Assembly (NCBI GenBank): GCA_017404125.1
Contig: JAFRCZ010000261.1
Coordinates: 1-7,728 of the forward strand
Source: Methanobrevibacter sp.
Lineage (GTDB): Archaea > Methanobacteriota > Methanobacteria > Methanobacteriales > Methanobacteriaceae
Direction of reading: 5' to 3'
DNA: 7,728 nt
Shown here: in pieces, positions 1-5,608 of the stretch
How positions within the stretch are numbered: position 1 is the first letter of the stretch
Layout of the letters: each line of letters starts with the position of its first letter
Position numbers and translations under genes: made by a program
The notes under the pieces: generated by a model
Told to the model about the DNA's origin: nothing
The model's input: the letters and a program-made list of their open reading frames with translations, nothing else
Database searches by the model: none

Positions 1-35
1 AAATGATTTATTTTATAAATCGAGGTGTTTAACAT

Positions 36-3000
36 ATGAATTCTAATAAATTTATTACAATATTAGGATTATTCTTATTATTAATATTAGCTATTGGATC
101 TATCAGTGCAAGTGATGTAGATTCAGATTTAATTGGAGATAATTCTGCTAGTATTGATTTAACAAGCACGGAAAAACTTGTTAATGAAATTGATGATTCC
201 AATATTGTTGATAATGTAAATGCTAGAGATATTATTGCTAATAATGGAGAAGATGAAAAAATTAGTGCGGATATTGATAGTGTTTTGGATGTTGAGAAAT
301 CAGAAGGTGTGAAGGAAAGTCTTGGAGCCAGTCCGGAGACTAACGCTATTGCATCTACTGTAAAATTTACAGAAAGCAAGTATTCCACTTACTTTAATGG
401 GAGTGGGGATATCATTTCTGGAAAATTAAAAGCTGGAGACACTTTAGACTTTTCAGGAACTTTCAATTCAAAATCTTTTATAATAAATATTCCATTGACC
501 ATAACATCAACTGATGGCAGTGCAAATCTTAATGACTGTTATTTCAGCTTTATCAGCGGTTCAGACGGTTCCAATATCTCTAATTTAAAAGCAAAGCAAG
601 TAAGCACTGCTCAAAGGCCTATTTTTGAAGCAATTGGTGTCAGCAACTTGACATTTTCTAAAAATGACCTTTTCTCTAATCAAACTGGGTCTCATCCTAT
701 GACTTTTAATGGAGTCTCAAAATTAAGGATATTGAATAATAGACTTCAATGCAATGCCTATACCAACACTTCCGGTTGGGGTCAGCCTTCAGTTATGGTT
801 TTCCGTAGCTCAGGCAATTGTAACATTTCAGGGAATACTGTCATAACAAACGATTCAAATGGTATTTACTTTACTGGATATGGTGCAGATTCATCAATGG
901 GAACAACCCCAGAAGATTCAAGCTATGGAAATTATATTTTTAACAATACCATATATTCAGTTAGGGAATTGCCTTCATCTTTCTGCTATGCCATTCAGTT
1001 AATGTGTAAGGACAATATTGTATTAAACAATACTATTTATAACACTTTTAGAGGTATTTCTACCACTTCTTCAGGCAATCAGATTATAGGCAATAAAATT
1101 TATAATATTCATGGAGCTTATTATAGTCAGGCGACTGAAGAAGAAGGGGCAGATTATGCAATATACACTGTTTCCAATTCTGTTGTTAAAGAAAATATTA
1201 TTTATGACTGCAATTTCAAAAATGATTCAAAAGGCGCAGCAATTTATGTTGCTAAAAATTCCATTGTAAGTGATAATGTCGTTAGAAACTGTACAGGGTT
1301 AGGTGTGAATGTGGCTGGCAGTAATGTTAACATCACTGATAACAATATTGATGTTAGCGGATATGGAGTTTACATTAAAGGAAATATTTCAGATATTAAC
1401 ATAGAATCAAATATTATTGATTCTAAAGCTTGTGAATCAATTTATTTAGAAAAACAATCAAGGAGCATATTCCCTCATGACATCACTATACAGGGCAATA
1501 CATTATATAGTGGTGGAATTGATGCTATTCATAAAGATGATGTCTGTACTAACATAGTGGAAAGCAATAATATTATAAAAGTTTCCCACAGAATCAATGA
1601 AAACAACTTCTATGAGTATTTTTCAAATACAGGTTCATTCAAAAATAAAATCAAAGAAAATGACACCATAATATTTATGGGGAATTTCTCAAGCAAAGGA
1701 AAATTGTATATCAACGAAAAAGTTACTATTAAAGGAGTAAATGCTATATTTAAAGACACCACATTCATCGTTTCAGAAAATGATGGTGTAGTCATTGAAA
1801 ATATTGCTATTGTCAATCCTAACACAGGGCTTGCTGACCGTTTATGGGGTATTCAAATAAGCAAATCCAACAATGTAACAATTAAAAACTGTAATATATC
1901 CATTTATGATCCTTATTCAGCATTTGCAATTTATGTATTGGATTCCAATGATTGTAAGATTATAGGCAATAGTTTAGAGGCAAAAGGGGATTACTTTACT
2001 GTAGCTTTATTCTCTTTCAATTCAACAAATATCTTAATTGACGGAAACTCTATAAAAACTATTGGTTCAGGTGAAACTTATCTTTGCAACAATAGAAGCT
2101 GCTTAAATATTTTAGTTAAAGGCGTAACCATTTGTGCTGATGGCACTATAGTTTGTCCTGATGGAACCACTTATAGTCCTGACGATTATGAAATTTGCGC
2201 TGATGGCACTATTATCTGTCCTGATGGTACTCAGATATGTGCGGATGGTACTACTATTTGTGCTGATGGTACTCAGATATGTGCGGATGGCACTATTATC
2301 TGTGCTGATGGTACTCAGATATGTGCGGATGGCACTATTATCTGTGCTGATGGTACTCAGATATGTGCGGATGGTACTATTATCTGTCCGGATGGAACTC
2401 AATATGCTCCTGATGAGTACACTACCTGTGCTGATGGCACCATTCTTTGTCCTGATGGAACTACCATTTGCGTAGATGGCTCTGGAGGTAGTGGCATATT
2501 GGATGGAGTTATTCCAAACACTCATATGATTTCTGGGCTCTTTAGAACATATGGTGCTTTATTTGTTCATTCATCCAATGTCAATTTCAAAAACAATATA
2601 GTCAGTGTAAGTTCCAATCTTGATGCTTTCTATAAATTGAATGAATCTTGCAACACTATTGCAGGAGTCTTTATCCATTATGGTGGATTCAATAATACCA
2701 TTTCAAACAATAACATTAGCCTTGTTTCAAATGACCCTGTCATTTATGGTATTGGAATTGTCGGAGCAAGCTCAAATAGCACTGCAGTAGGCTCTAAGAA
2801 TAATTCATTTATTAAAAATAATGTTTTTGTTAAAGGTCCGTATCATGGCGTAGGAATTTATTTGGGATACAAAGCCATTAATTCAACCTTTGCAAATAAT
2901 TTTGACATTTCTGCACTTAATCCTTATGAAATTGTTAATCGCACCCTTGTGGAAAACGATAAGAATATTATAGGGGGAAATAAGTTTAAGATTACAACTG

Positions 3001-3848
3001 CACATAATACTGCTTTAACAGTTTCAAATAGTTCTTTCAAATGGAATAATGCAAATAAAACCATCACTATTGCTCTAAAGGATATTAATGGAACTGCTAT
3101 TTCAAATAAAGCAATTGTTTTATCTTTAAATGGTATAAATTACACTGCTCAAACTAATGCAAATGGCATAGCCACTGTAAAAGTGAGCATATCTAAAGTT
3201 GGAGCTTATGATATGATTGCTTATTTCAATGGAGATGGCATCTATATTGCATCCACTAATCAAGGGGAACTCACTTTAACTAAGGATAAAACAAGTTTGA
3301 CTTCATCAGGTAAGACTTATACAGTTACTACCAGTTCAAAAGCTGTTAAAGCAACTTTAAAGGATGGAAGAGGTAATGTAATTAAAAATAGAAAAGTCAA
3401 AGCAACTGTTAATGGAAAAACCTACACTGCTACAACAAACTCTAAAGGTGTAGCTACTTTCAAATTGACTTTAAAAGCGGTAAAAACTTATAACGTGTCA
3501 TTAAAATTTGCTGGAGACACTTACTACACTGCTAGCACAAAATCCATTAAAGTCAAAGTAACTAAGACAAAAACCAAATTGACTGTTCCTAAAAAGACCT
3601 ATAAAGCTAAAGCAAAAGTTAAAAAATTAACTGCAACCTTAAAGGATCAAACTGGAAAAGTAATCAAATCCAAAAAGATTACTTTCATAGTCAATAAGAA
3701 AAAATACACTGCAAAAACCAATAAAAAAGGTGTTGCAACTGTAAAGGTTAAACTGTCTAAAAAGAAAACTTATAAATTTACAGTTAAATTTGCTGGTGAT
3801 AAAACTTATGTAGCAGTTAAAAAGACTGGAAAAGTTGTAATTAAATAA
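36..3848 (+). CDS. Secreted adhesin-like protein: two beta-helix modules, Cys-heptad insert, Lys-rich Ig-like tail
   Basis: This is a 1270-residue exported surface protein of the methanogen adhesin-like type. The start is supported by GAGGTG at 22-27, eight bases before the ATG. Residues 1-25 form a signal peptide: a Lys near the N-terminus, a long Leu/Ile core, and probable cleavage after SISA. Residues 26-105 are an acidic Asp/Ser/Asn-rich linker. Residues about 108-520 and 520-985 are two related right-handed beta-helix modules, rich in N-x-I/V-x-x-N rungs and N-glycosylation-like NxS/T sites. Each opens with a similar cap (Y-x-x-YF, then GDT or NDT, then F-x-G-x-F). Residues 698-816 are a Cys-heptad insert within module 2. 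Residues 988-1270 are three Ig-like domains, increasingly Lys-rich. There is no C-terminal membrane helix or sortase-like motif, so retention is probably by charge or wall binding. The ligand cannot be predicted. The gene is probably monocistronic, with a terminator directly after it. Confidence 0.93.
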   Translation: MNSNKFITILGLFLLLILAIGSISASDVDSDLIGDNSASIDLTSTEKLVNEIDDSNIVDNVNARDIIANNGEDEKISADIDSVLDVEKSEGVKESLGASPETNAIASTVKFTESKYSTYFNGSGDIISGKLKAGDTLDFSGTFNSKSFIINIPLTITSTDGSANLNDCYFSFISGSDGSNISNLKAKQVSTAQRPIFEAIGVSNLTFSKNDLFSNQTGSHPMTFNGVSKLRILNNRLQCNAYTNTSGWGQPSVMVFRSSGNCNISGNTVITNDSNGIYFTGYGADSSMGTTPEDSSYGNYIFNNTIYSVRELPSSFCYAIQLMCKDNIVLNNTIYNTFRGISTTSSGNQIIGNKIYNIHGAYYSQATEEEGADYAIYTVSNSVVKENIIYDCNFKNDSKGAAIYVAKNSIVSDNVVRNCTGLGVNVAGSNVNITDNNIDVSGYGVYIKGNISDINIESNIIDSKACESIYLEKQSRSIFPHDITIQGNTLYSGGIDAIHKDDVCTNIVESNNIIKVSHRINENNFYEYFSNTGSFKNKIKENDTIIFMGNFSSKGKLYINEKVTIKGVNAIFKDTTFIVSENDGVVIENIAIVNPNTGLADRLWGIQISKSNNVTIKNCNISIYDPYSAFAIYVLDSNDCKIIGNSLEAKGDYFTVALFSFNSTNILIDGNSIKTIGSGETYLCNNRSCLNILVKGVTICADGTIVCPDGTTYSPDDYEICADGTIICPDGTQICADGTTICADGTQICADGTIICADGTQICADGTIICADGTQICADGTIICPDGTQYAPDEYTTCADGTILCPDGTTICVDGSGGSGILDGVIPNTHMISGLFRTYGALFVHSSNVNFKNNIVSVSSNLDAFYKLNESCNTIAGVFIHYGGFNNTISNNNISLVSNDPVIYGIGIVGASSNSTAVGSKNNSFIKNNVFVKGPYHGVGIYLGYKAINSTFANNFDISALNPYEIVNRTLVENDKNIIGGNKFKITTAHNTALTVSNSSFKWNNANKTITIALKDINGTAISNKAIVLSLNGINYTAQTNANGIATVKVSISKVGAYDMIAYFNGDGIYIASTNQGELTLTKDKTSLTSSGKTYTVTTSSKAVKATLKDGRGNVIKNRKVKATVNGKTYTATTNSKGVATFKLTLKAVKTYNVSLKFAGDTYYTASTKSIKVKVTKTKTKLTVPKKTYKAKAKVKKLTATLKDQTGKVIKSKKITFIVNKKKYTAKTNKKGVATVKVKLSKKKTYKFTVKFAGDKTYVAVKKTGKVVIK
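2127..2483 (+). repeat. In-frame 21-bp tandem repeats encoding 17 x-I-C-A/P-D-G-T heptads
   Basis: Residues 698-816 of the adhesin are 17 uninterrupted heptads with the pattern [T/I/Q/E]-[I/V/L/T]-C-[A/P/V]-D-G-[T/S]. Fifteen contain Cys. The two exceptions, TYSPDDY (heptad 3) and QYAPDEY (heptad 14), replace Cys and Gly but keep P-D. The insert is followed by a Gly/Ser linker and then by resumed beta-helix sequence, so it looks like a loop insertion or a substitute solenoid inside module 2. I do not recognise it as a named family. The A-D-G steps look like tight turns between short Thr/Ile-rich strands, but that is inference. Confidence 0.95.
2226..2393 (+). repeat. 42-bp tandem repeat, four copies (core of the Cys-heptad region)
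   Basis: Four consecutive 42-bp units begin at 2226, 2268, 2310 and 2352, each encoding two heptads. The second and third units are identical at every base. The first differs from them at three positions and the fourth at three. The Ala codon alternates GCG/GCT within each unit, which shows that the duplicating unit is 42 bp rather than 21 bp. The length is a multiple of three, so gain or loss of units keeps the reading frame. Confidence 0.95.
2997..3845 (+). repeat. Three C-terminal Ig-like domain repeats of the adhesin
   Basis: Three homologous domains of about 95 residues cover residues 988-1084, 1085-1178 and 1179-1270. Each contains the landmarks A-x-LKD (ALKD, ATLKD, ATLKD), a strand ending in Y-TA-x-TN, then G-x-AT-x-K, and later YF-NGD or KFAGD. 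These are the features of bacterial/archaeal Ig-like (Big-type) cell-surface domains. Lysine counts are 7 of 97, 18 of 94 and 32 of 92, so the last domain is strongly cationic. The domains lack Cys, in contrast to the rest of the protein. Confidence 0.85.
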
Positions 3849-3867
3849 ATTGGAATTATTTCTATTT

Positions 3868-3907
3868 AAGAGGGGAATTCATTCTTCTCTTATTTTCATT
3901 TTTTATG
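3868..3907 (+). terminator. Hairpin plus T-rich tail after the adhesin gene
   Basis: AAGAGGGGAAT (3868-3878) can pair with ATTCTTCTCTT (3881-3891), giving nine to eleven pairs including two G-T wobbles around a tiny loop. ATTTTCATTTTTT follows. It lies 20 bases after the adhesin stop and reads as a transcription terminator. Its T-run directly touches the ribosome binding site of the next gene, so it could also attenuate read-through into that gene. Confidence 0.6.
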
Positions 3908-3915
3908 GTGATTGA

Positions 3916-4656
3916 ATGATTAATGTTGGAAATGCTTTGATTTTTGCTGATGAAGCTGCGTTTCAAGGTTCTAATGGCTTATTGTCTATGTTTTCAAATA
4001 CTAATGGTACTGGTTTGCCTATACTCGACAGTTCTTTGACTGCTATAACACAGGCATTGCAGATACCTGTAATCATACTTTTGATAGCATTTTTAGTCTT
4101 TGCTGTATATACTTTAGGCAAGCTATTGTCAGAACACCTTTCTCGCAAGAAAGTGCCTGTTAGCTTAATCAAAGATATGATTTATGCAATCTATGATGCA
4201 GAGTCTGCTGAAGACATTAAGAATGTTGTAAACAATGCAGATATTCAGAAGTCTCAAAAGAGGATCTTATCTGAGCTGGCGGATTCAGAACATCTAGGTA
4301 AAAAGTCAAGAGAAACCTTGGCTCGTAGATTGATTGCTAATGAAGAGGATAAGATTGCACAAAATATCAATAAGACTGATATTGTTACCAAGATTGGCCC
4401 TACACTTGGATTGATGGGAACACTTATTCCAATGGGCCCAGGTCTTGCAGCATTAGGTACTGGTGATGTAACCACTCTTGCAAGTGCGATTACAATCGCA
4501 TTCAATACAACAGTCATTGGTATTGGCGCCGGGGCTATTGGATACTTTGCTTCCAAATTGAGACGCAGATGGTTTGGTGAATATCTTGCCAATTTGGATG
4601 CATTGATGGATGCAATCTTAGACAATATTGACAAAAGGGATGAGAGACTAAAATAA
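3916..4656 (+). CDS. MotA/TolQ/ExbB-type proton-channel family protein
   Basis: This 246-residue inner-membrane protein has the TolQ/ExbB layout: an external N-terminal stretch, TM1 at about 51-72, a charged cytoplasmic region at about 73-157, TM2 at about 160-180 and TM3 at about 185-212, then a charged tail. The family signature is visible as GPTLGLMGTLIPM in TM2 and AFNTTVIGIGAGAIG in TM3, where the Thr residues correspond to the polar pore-lining positions of ExbB/TolQ. These proteins form multimeric pores that couple ion flow to movement of a single-helix partner; the DUF2149 protein downstream is the obvious candidate. The start is fixed by a TGA immediately before the ATG and by GGTGATT at 3907-3913. 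The true substrate or driven process is unknown. A role in flagellar-type motility is unlikely, because archaeal flagella do not use MotA. Confidence 0.88.
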   Translation: MINVGNALIFADEAAFQGSNGLLSMFSNTNGTGLPILDSSLTAITQALQIPVIILLIAFLVFAVYTLGKLLSEHLSRKKVPVSLIKDMIYAIYDAESAEDIKNVVNNADIQKSQKRILSELADSEHLGKKSRETLARRLIANEEDKIAQNINKTDIVTKIGPTLGLMGTLIPMGPGLAALGTGDVTTLASAITIAFNTTVIGIGAGAIGYFASKLRRRWFGEYLANLDALMDAILDNIDKRDERLK

Positions 4657-4670
4657 TCACTAAAGTGATT
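4655..4670 (+). other. Short hairpin overlapping the stop codon of the ExbB-like gene
   Basis: AATCACT (4655-4661) and AGTGATT (4664-4670) are perfect inverted repeats, beginning inside the TAA stop. With a realistic loop this is a six-pair stem closing on TAAA. No T-run follows, so it is a poor terminator. It may mark or protect the 3' end of the message. Its GTGATT arm also resembles a ribosome binding site, but no start codon follows. Confidence 0.35.
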
Positions 4671-4677
4671 AAAAATT

Positions 4678-4771
4678 TACAATATAATTTTAGAAATATT
4701 GATTTTTATAAATTATTTTTAAAAAATAAGCTTAGATATTGTATACAATATACTTAAAAGATTTTACAATA
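4678..4771 (+). promoter_or_regulatory. Candidate operator region: 16-bp palindrome and TACAATA copies
   Basis: The 182-base gap before the DUF2149 gene holds no gene. At 4736-4751 it contains a perfect 16-bp palindrome, ATATTGTATACAATAT. The heptamer TACAATA occurs at 4678-4684, 4744-4750 (inside the palindrome) and 4765-4771. A dimeric regulator site is a reasonable reading, but AT-rich background makes chance palindromes more likely. Possible TATA boxes nearby are the stretch around 4703-4712 and TATAAAA around 4797-4803. The latter would place a transcript start near 4825, just ahead of the ribosome binding site. Confidence 0.4.
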
Positions 4772-4828
4772 GATAAAGAATTCATATGGTTTGAAATATA
4801 AAATTTGATTATATTTGATTATTCATTT

Positions 4829-4835
4829 GGTGATT
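4829..4835 (+). promoter_or_regulatory. Ribosome binding site GGTGATT deciding the DUF2149 start
   Basis: GGTGATT ends three bases before the ATG at 4839. The same heptamer sits at 3907-3913, two bases before the ATG of the ExbB-like gene. This shared arrangement favours ATG 4839 over the upstream in-frame TTG at 4815, which has no such site before it. Confidence 0.8.
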
Positions 4836-4838
4836 GTT

Positions 4839-5189
4839 ATGGCTCGTCGTCGAGGTAAAGGACGTTTTGATACTGAAGAAGAAGACCCTATGGCAGGAAC
4901 TGCAAACCTAGTGGATGCAATGTTGGTTATTGCTGTAGGCTTGTTTGTATTTCTAGTGCTTGCTTGGAATATGCAAAGCGTTTTGTTTAATGATGACTTG
5001 ACTCAAGAGCAAAAGGAAAAGGTCATGGAAGCTATGAATCAGGAAGTGACTGAGGTTCAAGAGGGTCAGATATTAAATGAAACTCCAGATACAAGCAATA
5101 AAACCGGTCAAGGATATACTGAGATGGGTAAGGTCTATAAGGATCCATCTACGGGTAAGCTGATTATGGTTCAGAACAAGACTTCATAA
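4839..5189 (+). CDS. DUF2149 family membrane protein, likely partner of the ExbB-like channel
   Basis: This is a 116-residue protein with a basic N-terminus (MARRRGKGRF), an acidic patch and the motif DPMAG-TANLVDAMLV leading into one membrane helix at about 24-46. A hydrophilic tail of about 70 residues follows, predicted to be outside the cell. This is the DUF2149 pattern. Asp26, at the membrane edge of the helix, occupies the place of the essential proton-carrying Asp in ExbD, TolR and MotB. The short basic N-terminus, single helix and external tail also match that fold plan. The ExbB-like gene lies just upstream on the same strand. The gap between them and the possible promoter leave it open whether they are cotranscribed. 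The external tail is Gln/Glu/Asn-rich and shows no recognisable peptidoglycan-binding domain. Confidence 0.85.
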   Translation: MARRRGKGRFDTEEEDPMAGTANLVDAMLVIAVGLFVFLVLAWNMQSVLFNDDLTQEQKEKVMEAMNQEVTEVQEGQILNETPDTSNKTGQGYTEMGKVYKDPSTGKLIMVQNKTS

Positions 5190-5239
5190 TTTATTTTTTT
5201 ATTTTTTCTTATTTTTCTATTTTTTAATTTTTTTATTTT
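5190..5239 (+). terminator. Long T-rich terminator after the DUF2149 gene
   Basis: About 50 bases directly after the stop codon are almost entirely T, in runs of four to seven broken by single A or C. This matches archaeal termination at U-tracts without a hairpin. It insulates the RNase P RNA gene from upstream transcription. Confidence 0.75.
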
Positions 5240-5255
5240 CACTATTTTATTAAAT

Positions 5256-5267
5256 TTTTTATACTAT
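5256..5267 (+). promoter_or_regulatory. TATA box of the RNase P RNA gene
   Basis: TTTATACTA (5258-5266) is a TATA-like element centred about 28 bases before the first paired base of the predicted RNA (5290-5292). That is the normal archaeal spacing. It is preceded by an A/T-rich stretch. Confidence 0.55.
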
Positions 5268-5289
5268 AACTAATAAAATAATATTGTTA

Positions 5290-5577
5290 TTGGTAAGCCG
5301 AAGACAGCTGCTGGTTTTTATAACTAGGGAAACTCCGCACATCAAATAGACTGTAAAGTTGAAAGACTTATGCTGAGAAGTATGACTCTGGAGCAGAATC
5401 GACACGGCCTTTAATGGATGACAATGATGCTTGACTGATGGACATTAAGGGAATCGGTGAAACGGCCAATCTACAGGATGCAAGAACAAAATTGCTAATG
5501 ACCTCTAAGGGAAGCAGAGTAGTTCGCTAAGATGAATGCTGTATAAAACAGAATGTGGGTTACTCTCGGCATACCGT
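5290..5577 (+). ncRNA. rnpB: RNase P RNA, archaeal type
   Basis: This is the catalytic RNA of RNase P, which removes 5' leaders from tRNA precursors together with several archaeal proteins. Terminal stem P1 is visible: GGTAaGCCGA (5292-5301) pairs with TCGGCaTACC (5566-5575). Conserved region I appears as AGGGAAACTCCGCAC (5326-5340). Conserved region V appears as ACAGAATGTGGGTTA (5548-5562), the two halves forming the P4 core. In the middle, GAAACGGCC followed by GCAAGAACAAAA matches the GAAACGGC...GCAAG...CAAA landmarks of the RNase P specificity domain. A P12-like hairpin pairs CCTTTAATG (5408-5416) with CATTAAGGG (5443-5451). At about 286 bases it is of ordinary archaeal length. The ends are estimated from P1 and from the T-run beyond it. 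There is no credible ORF inside. Confidence 0.92.
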
Positions 5578-5608
5578 TAATGTTTTTTCTATTTTTTATT
5601 AATTTTTT
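5578..5608 (+). terminator. T-tract terminator of the RNase P RNA gene
   Basis: Two runs of six T (5582-5587 and 5592-5597), then a third (5603-5608), follow the P1 stem. They would terminate the RNA by the archaeal U-tract mechanism. The last part overlaps the 3' end of bioF on the other strand. Confidence 0.65.

Noticed and set aside
10..19. TATA-like TTTATAAAT upstream of the adhesin start
   Set aside because: A transcript from it would begin at or after the ATG and miss the ribosome binding site at 22-27; the true promoter probably lies before the window.
2226..2393. CRISPR-like spacing of the 42-bp units
   Set aside because: The units are directly adjacent with no unique spacers and are translated in frame as part of a larger protein.
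2161..2475. 104-residue + strand ORF with hydrophobic LSVLMVLRYVRM-type repeats
   Set aside because: It is a shifted frame of the same repeat inside the adhesin gene, open only because the unit length is a multiple of three.
2112..2525. 137-residue minus-strand ORF with repeated STIRTYLS-type units
   Set aside because: It is the antisense of the Cys-heptad repeats. A 21-bp stop-free repeat keeps several frames open automatically; there is no ribosome binding site and the + strand frame is clearly the coding one.
4815..4838. Eight-residue N-terminal extension of the DUF2149 protein from TTG 4815
   Set aside because: The GGTGATT site would lie inside the extension, and the ATG at 4839 begins the expected basic N-terminus.
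5290..5577. Riboswitch or other regulatory leader
   Set aside because: It is followed by T-runs and a convergent gene, not by a + strand gene, and carries RNase P conserved regions with a closed P1 stem.
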